From: an uncultured Eubacteriales bacterium
Lineage (GTDB): Bacteria; Bacillota; Clostridia; Peptostreptococcales; Anaerovoracaceae
Reading direction: 5' to 3'
Length of the DNA: 64,000 bases
Assembly (NCBI GenBank): GCA_902773665.1
Contig: CACYFF010000001.1
Location: 62,001 to 126,000, forward strand
Position numbers and translations under genes: made by a program. How positions within the stretch are numbered: the first letter of the stretch is position 1; every line of letters begins with the position of its first letter. The notes below the pieces were generated by a model, which saw only the letters and a program-made list of their open reading frames with translations, did not search any database and was not told the origin of the DNA. Shown piece by piece: positions 34,463-42,277 of this stretch.

Positions 34463-35248
34463 TCACTTTTCAAGGGATATGCCCCAGCTGCGCACCAGAT
34501 CCATCATCTTCGCATTCTCGTGCATCATCTGCACCGGTGTGAGGGTCACCCAGCCCTCCTGCCAAGCCGTTACATCCCATTCCGGGTCCGGATCGTCCCG
34601 GTAGGTAGCCTTGGAAACGTAGAGCCAGACTTCGCTGTCCCCTTCCTTGCGGACGAATTCGATGCCGTCGGTGTAGTCCCGCGGACCGATGGGACAGACG
34701 CGGACGCCCTTCAGCTGATCCGCCGGGATGTCCGGCACGTTGACCGAGAGGATGGTGTCTCTGGGCACGTTGCCCTTCGCCGCCCTAACGACCTGGGGGA
34801 TGAGATGCGGAAACGCCTCGAAATGCAGGGCTTCGTGGCTGCACAGGCTAAAGGCGATGGACGGAATGCCGAGGAAAAGCCCCTCCATGGCCGCGGAGAT
34901 GGTGCCGGAATAGTGGATGTCGCGGCCCAGGTTCGAGCCGTGGTTGACCCCGGTGCAGACCATGTCGATGGGGATGCCCTTCGAACGCAGGATCGAAACG
35001 CCGGTCTTGACGCAGTCCGCCGGCGTGCCGCTGCAGGCCCAGACGCCCTCGACGCGGTCGAAGCCCTCGGTGCTGTAGGGGGTCACCACCTGCTCCTCGT
35101 GCAGAAACAGCCCGTGACCCGCGCAGGAACGCTCCTGCGACGGAGCGAAGACGTATACGTTTACGTCTTCCATGGAAGCGAGCGCGTTCGCCAGGACCTT
35201 CAGTCCGTATTTGAAGACGCCGTCGTCGTTGCTGATCAGTATGTTCAT
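34463..35248 (-). CDS. surE: 5'/3'-nucleotidase SurE
   Basis: This metal-dependent nucleotidase of 261 residues removes phosphate from nucleoside monophosphates. The family opening MNILISNDDGVFKYGLKVLA starts at 35248 and carries the DD metal ligands. VYVFAPSQERSCAGHGL and VNHGSNLGRDIHYSGTISAA carry the remaining ligands, and SGTPADCVKTGV is conserved. A frame extending to 35278 adds ten unlikely residues. An AAAGG sequence precedes the chosen ATG. It is divergent from the DNA-repair operon. Confidence 0.92.
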   Translation of the reverse strand: MNILISNDDGVFKYGLKVLANALASMEDVNVYVFAPSQERSCAGHGLFLHEEQVVTPYSTEGFDRVEGVWACSGTPADCVKTGVSILRSKGIPIDMVCTGVNHGSNLGRDIHYSGTISAAMEGLFLGIPSIAFSLCSHEALHFEAFPHLIPQVVRAAKGNVPRDTILSVNVPDIPADQLKGVRVCPIGPRDYTDGIEFVRKEGDSEVWLYVSKATYRDDPDPEWDVTAWQEGWVTLTPVQMMHENAKMMDLVRSWGISLEK

Positions 35249-35300
35249 AACCTTTTTCCTCTTCAAAGTATTTCGCAAATCATTGTATCATATTTTATTG

Positions 35301-35330
35301 TTGAACATATGTTCTCTTTCGAAGTATAAT
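35301..35330 (+). promoter_or_regulatory. promoter with overlapping LexA (SOS) box
   Basis: TTGAAC (35301-35306) and TATAAT (35325-35330) are 18 bp apart. GAACATATGTTC (35303-35314) is a perfect palindrome that matches the Gram-positive LexA/DinR consensus GAACRNRYGTTY and overlaps the -35 box, so bound LexA would block RNA polymerase. The -10 ends 6 nt before the ATG of the radical-SAM gene, predicting a leaderless transcript. Confidence 0.75.
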
Positions 35331-35336
35331 TGGATT

Positions 35337-36785
35337 ATGCAGAACTTCGAATCCATTATGGAAAAACTGAAGATCCTTACCGATGCTGCGAAATACGACG
35401 TCTCCTGCAGCAGCTCCGGCCACGAGCGCCGGGGGCAGGACGGTCATCTGGGCAGCAGCGCCGCCATGGGCATCTGCCACACCTGGACAGCGGACGGCCG
35501 CTGCGTGTCGCTGCTGAAAGTTTTGTATACCAATAAATGCGTCTACGACTGTGCGTACTGCATCAATAGACGGAGCAACGATGTACCGCGGGCAGCTTTT
35601 ACGCCCCGGGAACTGGCAGACCTCACCATGGAGTTCTATCGCCGCAACTACATCGAAGGGCTGTTTTTGAGCTCTGCGGTGAACGGAAGCCCCGACCGCA
35701 CCCTGGAGGAGATCTGCGAAGCGCTGCGCATCCTGCGTTCGGACTACGGCTTTTTAGGCTACATCCACGCGAAACTCATCCCCGGCGCGAGCCCTGAGAT
35801 GGTGCAGCGCATCGGCATGCTGGCAGACCGGGTGAGCATCAACATCGAGCTGCCCTCCCGGGAAAGCCTGGCCGCCCTGGCGCCTCAGAAGACGGCAGCG
35901 GGCATCTTAACGCCCATGCGGCAGATCACGGATGCAATGGCGGAGCAACGTTCCCTCACCGGCGCGGGCAACAAGTATTCGAAGTACCGCTACCGTCCGA
36001 AGCAGCTGCCGGACAGCAATTTCGCGCTATTGGGCGAAGAAGCGCCCCGCGAAGGCCGCTATTCCACGGCGAAGATGGTGTTCCGCGGCGCCGGCAAAAA
36101 CCTTACCGTGCGGCAGATCGATGCGAAGATGGCGGTCAAGGAAGACCGGTTCGCCCCGGCGGGTCAGACGACGCAGCTGATGGTGGGCGCCTCCGGCGAG
36201 AGTGATCGCCAGATCCTCGCCCTGTCCCACGCGCTGTACAAGAATTTCTTCCTCAAGCGGGTCTACTTCTCCGCCTACATCCCGCTGATGAGCTCCCCGC
36301 TGCTGCCGCAGGTCGGGTCGGCTGTGCCCCTCACCCGGGAACACCGGCTGTATCAGGCCGACTGGTTGATGCGCTTCTACGGTTTCGACGTTTCGGAGAT
36401 CCTGGACGGAAACGATCCGAATCTGGATCTGCAGCTCGACCCGAAGATCGCCTGGGCGCTGCGCCATCCGGAATACTTCCCCATGGAGATCAACCGGGCG
36501 AGCCCCGAAGAGATCCTGCGCATCCCCGGCATCGGCACCATCTCCGCGGCCCGCATCGTAAGGCAGCGGCGTGTTGCCGCGGTCACCTACGACGACTTAA
36601 AGCGCATGGGCGTCGTCCTCAAGCGCGCCAAATATTTCATCACTGTCGGCGGGCGCTACTACGGCGGAGGCGTGCAGCAGGAAGATCTGCGCGAGCACCT
36701 CATCCTGCAGTCCGGCGGGCAGCAGCTCGACCTGTTCGCCCAGACAGACGAGCGGTTCCTCGGCACGAAACTGCAGATAGAATAA
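35337..36785 (+). CDS. putative DNA-repair/modification radical SAM protein (TIGR03916 type)
   Basis: This radical SAM enzyme of 482 residues has the cluster motif CVYDCAYC (C-X3-C-X2-C, about residue 67). The N-terminus KLKILTDAAKYDVSCSSSGH and the segment ADRVSINIELPSRESLAALA are family-typical. The C-terminus has a helix-hairpin-helix DNA-binding motif (ILRIPGIGTISAARIVRQRR). The family nearly always pairs with a TIGR03915/DUF4130 protein, encoded here 2 bases downstream. The ATG at 35337 lacks a Shine-Dalgarno sequence and lies 6 nt after a TATAAT. The overlapping LexA box supports a DNA-damage role; the chemistry is not established. Confidence 0.88.
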   Translation: MQNFESIMEKLKILTDAAKYDVSCSSSGHERRGQDGHLGSSAAMGICHTWTADGRCVSLLKVLYTNKCVYDCAYCINRRSNDVPRAAFTPRELADLTMEFYRRNYIEGLFLSSAVNGSPDRTLEEICEALRILRSDYGFLGYIHAKLIPGASPEMVQRIGMLADRVSINIELPSRESLAALAPQKTAAGILTPMRQITDAMAEQRSLTGAGNKYSKYRYRPKQLPDSNFALLGEEAPREGRYSTAKMVFRGAGKNLTVRQIDAKMAVKEDRFAPAGQTTQLMVGASGESDRQILALSHALYKNFFLKRVYFSAYIPLMSSPLLPQVGSAVPLTREHRLYQADWLMRFYGFDVSEILDGNDPNLDLQLDPKIAWALRHPEYFPMEINRASPEEILRIPGIGTISAARIVRQRRVAAVTYDDLKRMGVVLKRAKYFITVGGRYYGGGVQQEDLREHLILQSGGQQLDLFAQTDERFLGTKLQIE

Positions 36786-36787
36786 CC

Positions 36788-37531
36788 ATGGAATACCTGT
36801 ACGACGGCACATTCGACGGCCTGCTCACCTGCCTGTACGAGCACGTCTATACGGAAAAGGCGGACGATATCCGGGTCCTGGAAGAAAACGTCCAGCTGAG
36901 CCTGGGACGGCAGATGCAGGTGAAGACGGATCTCACAAAATCCGAGAAGGTCGCGAAAGCCATAGAAAAGAAAATAAGCCCCGCGGCGCTGCGCAGAGCC
37001 TACAGAGCGTACCTCACCGCGGAAAAGGGCAAGGAGATGGACGTGCTTCGCTACGTCTTTTTAGGGTTCAAGCTGGGCAGAGACGTTGACCGCCTCCACG
37101 GATCCGAGACCGTGCGCCGCATCGACGTGCTCAATCACAAAGTGTCCTGGGAAGCCGACCGCATCCTGGGCATTTTGCGTTTCTCTGTCATCGAAGGACC
37201 GGACGGAAAAGACGTGCTGTACGCTGCGATCCATCCGAACTGCGATCTCATCCAGAGCATCATGCCCCACTTTCTCAACCGGTTCCGGCAAGATCCCTTC
37301 ATCATCCACGATGTTGGCCGGGAGAAAGCGGGCTTCGCTAAAGACGATGAATGGGTCATGCGGCCTTTGCCCCGGGACTTCTCGCCCCAGTACACCGTCG
37401 ACGAACAGCAGTACCGGGAGCTCTGGCGGAACTATTTCCGCACCGCGGCCATCGACCAGCGCCGCAACCCGAAACTGCAGAAACAGTTTATTCCGACGCG
37501 CTACTGGCAGTATCTGACGGAGATGGGCTAG
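36788..37531 (+). CDS. TIGR03915/DUF4130 DNA-metabolism protein, partner of the radical SAM protein
   Basis: This 247-residue protein contains a central DUF4130 domain related to uracil-DNA-glycosylase-like folds. Visible family segments are the opening EYLYDGTFDGLLTCLYEHVY, VLRYVFLGFKLGRDVDRLHG, and the C-terminal RYWQYLTEM. It starts 2 bases after the radical SAM stop, so the two are cotranscribed under the LexA-box promoter. The 3' end overlaps the convergent methyltransferase gene by 44 bases. The role of the pair is inferred from co-occurrence and SOS control. Confidence 0.85.
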   Translation: MEYLYDGTFDGLLTCLYEHVYTEKADDIRVLEENVQLSLGRQMQVKTDLTKSEKVAKAIEKKISPAALRRAYRAYLTAEKGKEMDVLRYVFLGFKLGRDVDRLHGSETVRRIDVLNHKVSWEADRILGILRFSVIEGPDGKDVLYAAIHPNCDLIQSIMPHFLNRFRQDPFIIHDVGREKAGFAKDDEWVMRPLPRDFSPQYTVDEQQYRELWRNYFRTAAIDQRRNPKLQKQFIPTRYWQYLTEMG

Positions 37532-38108
37532 CGGTCCCCGCCACCTGGTACATCGTTTCGCTGTCGACCACCGCGGTGACCCGCAGAACCTCCCCGAAGA
37601 TCTCCGCCAGCCGTTCCGCCGGCATCAGATGATGGGAGACCGCATGGGCCGAGCCGCTGTGGTGTTCCTCCAGTTTCTCCCGGGACATGCCGTGGGCGAC
37701 CGTCAGCGTTCCGCCGGGCTTGAGAAGCGACGCTAAACGGTGGATCAGCCGCTCCGGATCCGGGAAGTGGGGAAACGCGTTGTAGACGACGATGCAGTCA
37801 AACCGCTTGCCGAAGTCCTCCGTCTCCACATCGCCGCATAAGACCTCAACGCCGAGAGGAGCAAACTTCTCCCGGGCGATCGCCGCCATGTTCGGCGCGA
37901 TATCGATGGCGGTCACCGAGGCGCCCCGCGCCAGATAATCCGGGATGAGCACTCCCGTGCCGCAAGCCACGTCCAGCACGGTCTTCCCTTCCGAAACGCC
38001 CGCGTTGTCCAGAATGCAGCGGATCACCTCTTCGTCCCGGACCATGTCCGCATCCCAGGAAGGCGCCAACCGGTCGAAGAATTCGATCACTTCGCTCTTC
38101 CGGATCAT
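37488..38108 (-). CDS. class I SAM-dependent methyltransferase
   Basis: This Methyltransf_11-type enzyme has 206 residues. The SAM loop is TVLDVACGTGVLIPDYLARG (about residues 43-62), the acidic residue after strand 2 is in VTAIDIAPNMAAIAREKF, and CGDVETEDFGKRFDCIVVYN and GGTLTVAHGMSREKLEEHH complete the core. The start at 38108 (MIRKSEVIEFFDRLAPSWD) is preceded by AGGAGG and overlaps the stop of the upstream membrane protein (ATGA). A longer frame to 38375 is a shadow of that gene. The HGMSREKLEEHH segment also occurs in small-molecule methyltransferases of unknown substrate. Confidence 0.88.
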   Translation of the reverse strand: MIRKSEVIEFFDRLAPSWDADMVRDEEVIRCILDNAGVSEGKTVLDVACGTGVLIPDYLARGASVTAIDIAPNMAAIAREKFAPLGVEVLCGDVETEDFGKRFDCIVVYNAFPHFPDPERLIHRLASLLKPGGTLTVAHGMSREKLEEHHSGSAHAVSHHLMPAERLAEIFGEVLRVTAVVDSETMYQVAGTASPSPSDTASSASE

Positions 38109-38617
38109 GCCTTGCACCTCCTGTACAGCGCCGCGCAGATCAGAAGACTGCAGACGGGAACATAGCTGCCCAGAAAGCAGCCGATGGCCGTGCCGATGCC
38201 GATCCGGTCTTCCTTGCGGCACCGCACGACGGCAGCGGAAAGGCCGATCCCCATCAGAAATACAGCCAGCAGGCAGATCGGAAGATAAAAGACGGAGATC
38301 GGGATCGTCATGATGGAAAACGGGAAGATGTAACTCGCCTGGAAATACAGCAGGTAAGCCGGGATCTGCGCGCACTTCGCCCGCAGCATCGTCTTCAGCA
38401 TGTCCCGGGCAGAACTGCCCCGGCGCACGCAGACAACGATCCAGACGAGTGACCCCAGAATGCCCGCCAGCGCGACGCAGCCCGAGGAAACCAGCACCGG
38501 CGGCGCCGCATTTTCGTAGAGCACACCGAATACGCCTTTCCGCATCAGGCGGACGGCGATCAGCACCCAGTATGGAAATACCGCTGCGGGAAACAGCCAG
38601 AGATCACGCATCTTCAT
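38105..38617 (-). CDS. integral membrane protein of unknown function
   Basis: This 170-residue protein has about four to five membrane helices (LFPAAVFPYWVLIAVRLM, CVALAGILGSLVWIVVCVRR, PISVFYLPICLLAVFLMGIG, GTAIGCFLGSYVPVCSLLIC). I do not recognise the family. The ATG at 38617 lies 6 nt after an extended -10 (TGC TATACT) and has no ribosome site, predicting a leaderless transcript. A frame to 38641 would start upstream of the likely transcription start. It overlaps the methyltransferase gene by 4 bases, so both form one operon. Confidence 0.75.
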   Translation of the reverse strand: MKMRDLWLFPAAVFPYWVLIAVRLMRKGVFGVLYENAAPPVLVSSGCVALAGILGSLVWIVVCVRRGSSARDMLKTMLRAKCAQIPAYLLYFQASYIFPFSIMTIPISVFYLPICLLAVFLMGIGLSAAVVRCRKEDRIGIGTAIGCFLGSYVPVCSLLICAALYRRCKA

Positions 38618-38623
38618 GCGTTT

Positions 38624-38632
38624 AGTATAGCA
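38624..38632 (-). promoter_or_regulatory. extended -10 (TGC TATACT), leaderless promoter
   Basis: TGC TATACT on the minus strand ends 6 nt before the ATG of the membrane-protein gene, the same spacing as at ispE, the radical SAM gene and the symporter gene at 58118. Confidence 0.6.
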
Positions 38633-38642
38633 TAAAAGCAAG

Positions 38643-38678
38643 AAAAAACGGACGCATCGACCGGCGGTGCGTCCGTTT
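38643..38678 (-). terminator. terminator of the metal-chelate ABC transporter operon
   Basis: AAACGGACGCA (38646-38656) and TGCGTCCGTTT (38668-38678) form a perfect 11-bp stem with an 11-base loop; on the minus strand it is followed by a T run. Confidence 0.88.
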
Positions 38679-38694
38679 CACGTTCTGTTCTTTT

Positions 38695-39885
38695 CTATTC
38701 GAAGAAAGTCTGCGTATCGATCTTCTGATAGCCGCCGAAGCTGGCCGGCATCGCCGCAATGGCGTCCGCCAGAGGCAGCCCCAGGAATGCTTCGGTCACC
38801 TCGTTGGTCTTTTCTGTCATGTCCACATCCGCAAAGAGGTCGGGATAGACGGATTTTGCGATAAACCAGGTGTTGATGAGGGAGATCTCGTAGTTGGTGT
38901 AGTAGGCGTTATACGCCATCTCCAGATAGACCTCGCCGTCCTGCCACGCCTTGCACTCGTCGAACATGGTGGGGTCTTCCTCGTACAGCGGCTTGATGTT
39001 CTTGACGGCCGCCGCATCCATGATCATGATATCCACATCCGGACCGATGGCGACGAATTTCTCCTCTTCGATGGGCAGTACGCCCTGGCCTTCCAGATCC
39101 GCCAGCACGTTCTTCACGTTGGCCACATTAAAGGAGATGTATTTCGGGGCGGTCATCAGGTGGTTCGTGGTGCCCCAGTTTCCGAGGCCGCACACGTAGA
39201 CGGAGGGTTTATCCGCATCCGCGATAGCCGCCGTTCTTTCCGCGATCTCAGCCTTCTGCGCTTCCACGAAGGAGACCAGCTCCTCCGCCCTTTCCTCTTC
39301 GCCGAACACCGTGCCAAGCAGCCGCATGCTGGCTGCGAAGGATTCGTCGAACACTGCGCCGGGGCCCGCTTTCAGGGTGACCACAGGAACACCGAGCTGT
39401 TCGGCCAGCGCATCTTCCTTTTCCACGTCTTCGTACTCGGAGATGACGATGTCCGGTTCACAGGCCAGGATCTTCTCCGCTTCCGCCGCCTGGGCGTTGG
39501 GTCCGCCTACGCCGCAGGAAGGCAGCGCCTTAAAGGCCTCTCCATAGGCCAGCACGTAGGGACGGGCTACGCCGTCGAACATCTTCGGCCGCTCCTCCAG
39601 GCTCAGGTTGTCGATATCTTCCACACCGCACAACAAGGCCGTGTCGGCGATATAGCTGTACATGCGCAGCGCGCCGGCACCGATGCATACGACGCGGCTA
39701 TAGCTGCCCGGAACGATCTCCATGTCCCGGCCGATCAGGTCGGTGACCGTCACAACATCTTCCGTGACCGGTACGCCCGGATCCTCCCCCGGGTCTTCGG
39801 TCTGCGCTTCCTGCTGCGTGCAGGCAGCCGCTGCAAATATCATAGCCAGCGCCAACAGCAGCGCCAGGATCTTCTTACTCTTCAT
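38695..39885 (-). CDS. iron/cobalamin-type ABC transporter substrate-binding lipoprotein
   Basis: This periplasmic-binding-like protein (TroA/FecB/BtuF class, Peripla_BP_2) of 396 residues has a lipoprotein signal, KKILALLLALAMIFAAAAC, with the lipobox Cys near residue 22. The mature domain begins with VVTVTDLIGRDMEIVPGSYS and contains EPDIVISEYEDVEKEDALAE and the long interlobe helix typical of the class. The substrate may be a ferric siderophore, heme or cobalamin; no residue decides this. An AGGTTTTTATG-type ribosome site precedes the ATG. It overlaps the ATPase gene by 11 bases and is the last gene of the operon. Confidence 0.87.
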   Translation of the reverse strand: MKSKKILALLLALAMIFAAAACTQQEAQTEDPGEDPGVPVTEDVVTVTDLIGRDMEIVPGSYSRVVCIGAGALRMYSYIADTALLCGVEDIDNLSLEERPKMFDGVARPYVLAYGEAFKALPSCGVGGPNAQAAEAEKILACEPDIVISEYEDVEKEDALAEQLGVPVVTLKAGPGAVFDESFAASMRLLGTVFGEEERAEELVSFVEAQKAEIAERTAAIADADKPSVYVCGLGNWGTTNHLMTAPKYISFNVANVKNVLADLEGQGVLPIEEEKFVAIGPDVDIMIMDAAAVKNIKPLYEEDPTMFDECKAWQDGEVYLEMAYNAYYTNYEISLINTWFIAKSVYPDLFADVDMTEKTNEVTEAFLGLPLADAIAAMPASFGGYQKIDTQTFFE

Positions 39886-40645
39886 AAAAACCTCCGTTGA
39901 TAACGATTCTCTTTCCTTCTATTTCTGCAATACGGACGTCTGCTTCAAATATATCCTGCAAAACAGATTCCGAAATCAGTTCCGGTCCGCCCGCATAGCG
40001 GACCTTTCCTTCCTTCAGGAAGAAAAACCGGTCTCCGAGATCGATCGCCTGATTGATGTCGTGCAGCGAAGTGAGGATGCCGATCCCCTTTTCCTTCGCC
40101 AGTCTCCTCGCCTCCCGGACGATCAGCTGTTCGTTGGCGATGTCCAGATTGCCCGTGGGCTCGTCGAACACCAGCAGCTTAGGTTCCTGCGCCAGCGCCC
40201 GCGCGATGGCGATCTTCTGGCGTTCTCCGCCGGAAAGCTCCGCGACGTTCCGCGTCGCGAACGCTTCCAGGTCCATGTCTGCGAGGATGCGCTCCACAGC
40301 GCTCTCGTCTTCCCGTCCGGCCTTCAGGCCGAAATAGGACATGCGCCCTGCCAGCACCGTGTCGAAGACGCTCAGGTCTCCGAACTGGATGTCCTGGGGC
40401 ACATAGGCGACGATCCTTGCCCGCTCTCTGCGGGTCATCGACAGCAGGTCGCGTCCGTCGAACAGGATCTGTCCGCCGCAGGGCTTTTCAATGCCCAGGA
40501 TGCTCTTGAACAGCGTCGTCTTGCCTGCGCCGTTGCGCCCCATCAGAACGCCGATCTCGCCGTCGCTGAGGGAAAGATCGACCCCGTCCAGCACGAGGGG
40601 GCCCCGCTTGCCGTAGCGGAATCTCAGGTCCAGGATCTGCAGCAT
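39875..40645 (-). CDS. iron/cobalamin-type ABC transporter ATPase (FecE/BtuD family)
   Basis: This ATP-hydrolysing subunit of 256 residues has Walker A GRNGAGKTTLFKSIL (about residues 35-49), Q-loop YVPQDIQFGDLSVFDTVLAG, signature LSGGERQKIAIARALAQEP, Walker B LLVFDEPTGNLDIANEQ and the switch His in SLHDINQAIDLGDRF. The start at 40645 (MLQILDLRFRYGKRGPLVL) has AGGAGG upstream and overlaps the permease stop by one base. A much longer frame to 41743 is the permease gene read in the wrong frame. Neighbours are the permease and the binding protein. Confidence 0.93.
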   Translation of the reverse strand: MLQILDLRFRYGKRGPLVLDGVDLSLSDGEIGVLMGRNGAGKTTLFKSILGIEKPCGGQILFDGRDLLSMTRRERARIVAYVPQDIQFGDLSVFDTVLAGRMSYFGLKAGREDESAVERILADMDLEAFATRNVAELSGGERQKIAIARALAQEPKLLVFDEPTGNLDIANEQLIVREARRLAKEKGIGILTSLHDINQAIDLGDRFFFLKEGKVRYAGGPELISESVLQDIFEADVRIAEIEGKRIVINGGFYEE

Positions 40646-41703
40646 CAGCGTCCGCCTCCTTTCCGCGAGAAGAGGATGGCAAGGAAGAACGGCGCGCCGA
40701 GCAGCGAGGTGATGGCGCCCACCGGCAGCGCAGAGCCCTGGCCAATGCTGCGCGCCAGCGTATCCGCCAAAAGCAGCAGGATGCTTCCTGCCAGGGCGGA
40801 GGCTGGGAGGGTCACCCGGTGGTCCTGCCCCAAAAGCCGCTTTACGACGTGGGGGCAGATGATCCCCACAAAGCCGATCATGCCCAGGAACGATACGCAG
40901 ACCGCCGTGATGAGGGATGCTGCCAGCATGGAGAAGAAGCGCAGCCGTTCCACGGAAACGCCCATGCTCTTCGCCGCGGCGTCTCCCGAGAGCAGCGCAT
41001 TCAGCCGCCAGGAAGCCAGCGCGAAATAGACGAGCCCCGCCAGCACCACGGCTGCCATGATCACATCCGTGCGATACGTGGCCCGGCCCAGATCGCCGAA
41101 GGTCCAGATGACCGCAGCGGACAGCCCCACATCCGTCGCGTAGAACTGCAGGATGGTGGTGAGCGCCGTCCACATCGAACCGATGGCGACGCCGGCCAGC
41201 ACCACGACCCCCGGCGCAAAGCTGCGCAGACGGCAGAGACCCAGGATGAGCAGGATCGATACCGCCGCGAACGCGAACGCCAGCAGCGAAGTAGCGTAGG
41301 GGTTGGCCCCTGTCGCGTAATTCGCCACGTTGCGTCCCGTGTCCAGGAAACCGCCCGCGAAGGCGATGATGGACAGGTTGGCGCCGAACACCGCCGCGTT
41401 GGAGACGCCCAGGGTGGAGGGCGACGCCATGGGGTTGTTCAGGTTCGTCTGCATCACGAGACCGGAGACAGAGAGCCCGGCGCCGGCGACGACAGCGGCC
41501 AGCACCCGCGGAATGCGGATGTTCCACAGGATGCGCACCTGCGCGGAGCTGCCCCGCTTCAGCAGGGCGTCCAGGCTTTCCGAAACGCTCATGCGCGACG
41601 GGCCGGCAAACAGGCACGCAAACGCCAGCAGCAGCGCGAGTACCGCCAGGACTATTACGATCCTGCGGTTCTTTGTTCTGTTTTTGCGCAGCGCGTCCGC
41701 CAT
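40645..41703 (-). CDS. iron/cobalamin-type ABC transporter permease (FecCD/BtuC family)
   Basis: This membrane subunit of 352 residues has about nine to ten helices. FecCD hallmarks are the segment LWNIRIPRVLAAVVAGAGLS (about residues 58-77), VMQTNLNNPMASPSTLGVSN, and the C-terminal GMIGFVGIICPHVVKRLLGQ with DHRVTLPASALAGSILLLLA. The start at 41703 follows AAGGAGG; a frame to 41748 would extend into the leader. It is the first gene of the operon, preceded by a leader of about 100 nt with two similar hairpins. Confidence 0.92.
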   Translation of the reverse strand: MADALRKNRTKNRRIVIVLAVLALLLAFACLFAGPSRMSVSESLDALLKRGSSAQVRILWNIRIPRVLAAVVAGAGLSVSGLVMQTNLNNPMASPSTLGVSNAAVFGANLSIIAFAGGFLDTGRNVANYATGANPYATSLLAFAFAAVSILLILGLCRLRSFAPGVVVLAGVAIGSMWTALTTILQFYATDVGLSAAVIWTFGDLGRATYRTDVIMAAVVLAGLVYFALASWRLNALLSGDAAAKSMGVSVERLRFFSMLAASLITAVCVSFLGMIGFVGIICPHVVKRLLGQDHRVTLPASALAGSILLLLADTLARSIGQGSALPVGAITSLLGAPFFLAILFSRKGGGR

Positions 41704-41804
41704 CCGGACCTCCTTCTTCGGAATAAAAAAGCCGCCAAGGCATGCCAAAAGAATTTGAGCAGCCTTCGTGGCTCGTTTTTTCGCTCCGTTACCTTCGTGG
41801 TAAC
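41704..41804 (-). promoter_or_regulatory. structured leader RNA with twin CC-ACGAA-GG hairpins
   Basis: The untranslated leader of the metal-chelate transporter holds two hairpins with the same loop. The first is CGTTACC-ACGAA-GGTAACG (7-bp stem, 41788-41806 region), the second AGCC-ACGAA-GGCT (4-bp stem, about 41760-41773). Next come GGCATGCC and GGCGGC followed by six U (about 41723-41737) just before the ribosome site. The layout resembles an attenuator or small riboswitch, but I cannot match it to a known class. Confidence 0.5.
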
Positions 41805-41805
41805 G

Positions 41806-41838
41806 TTGTAATTATACAGTAATTTAGGTAAAATTCAA
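41806..41838. promoter_or_regulatory. overlapping divergent promoters
   Basis: Plus strand: TTGTAA (41806-41811), 17 bp, TAAAAT (41829-41834), for the DUF3842 gene. Minus strand: TTGAAT (41833-41838), 16 bp, TATAAT (41811-41816), for the metal-chelate transporter. Each -35 overlaps the other's -10, so only one polymerase can bind at a time. Confidence 0.6.
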
Positions 41839-41869
41839 GTATCCGCAGAATCAGAAAGGACAACGCACC

Positions 41870-42277
41870 ATGAAAGTACTCGTCATCGACGGCCAGGGCG
41901 GCAAGATGGGCCGCGCGCTGGTCGAAAACATCCTAAAGCAGAACATTCCCTGCGAACTCGTGGCCATCGGCACGAACGCGCTTGCGACGGAGGCCATGCT
42001 CAAGGGCGGTGCGACCGCTGCCGCCACCGGCGAAAACCCTGTCATCGTCAACGCAAAGGACGCGGACGTCATCGCGGGACCCATGGGCATCATCGCCGCC
42101 AACGCGCTTTTGGGCGAGGTGACCCCTTCCATGGCGCTCGCAGTCTCCGAGAGCAGGGCGCTCAAGGTGCTCATCCCGGTCAACCGCTGCGGCATCTTCG
42201 CCGCAGGCACCGAAGACAAAACGCCCGCCCAGTACATCGAATCCGCCGTGCGGAAGATCGCGGAGGTCTGCCGTTAG
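41870..42277 (+). CDS. DUF3842 family protein
   Basis: This 135-residue cytoplasmic protein starts with a Rossmann-like nucleotide loop, VLVIDGQGGKMGRALVENIL, and continues with VAIGTNALATEAMLKGGATA, VIAGPMGIIAANALLGEVTP and NRCGIFAAGTEDK. Length and motifs match DUF3842, an uncharacterised Clostridial family. AGAAAGGA precedes the ATG. Its own promoter overlaps that of the divergent metal-chelate transporter. Its stop overlaps the convergent patatin gene by 4 bases. NAD(P) or metal-chelate binding is only a guess from the loop. Confidence 0.83.
   Translation: MKVLVIDGQGGKMGRALVENILKQNIPCELVAIGTNALATEAMLKGGATAAATGENPVIVNAKDADVIAGPMGIIAANALLGEVTPSMALAVSESRALKVLIPVNRCGIFAAGTEDKTPAQYIESAVRKIAEVCR

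Noticed and set aside
39875-41743. 622-codon frame that looks like a fusion upstream of the ABC ATPase
   Set aside because: Only the part from 40645 matches an ATPase. The rest is the FecCD permease gene read in another frame, and the permease has its own start and ribosome site.
41704-41806. Cobalamin or guanidine-II riboswitch before the FecCD-type transporter
   Set aside because: The leader is too short for a cobalamin riboswitch and lacks its box. The ACGAA loops closed by C-G do not fit the guanidine-II ACGR loops closed by G-C.
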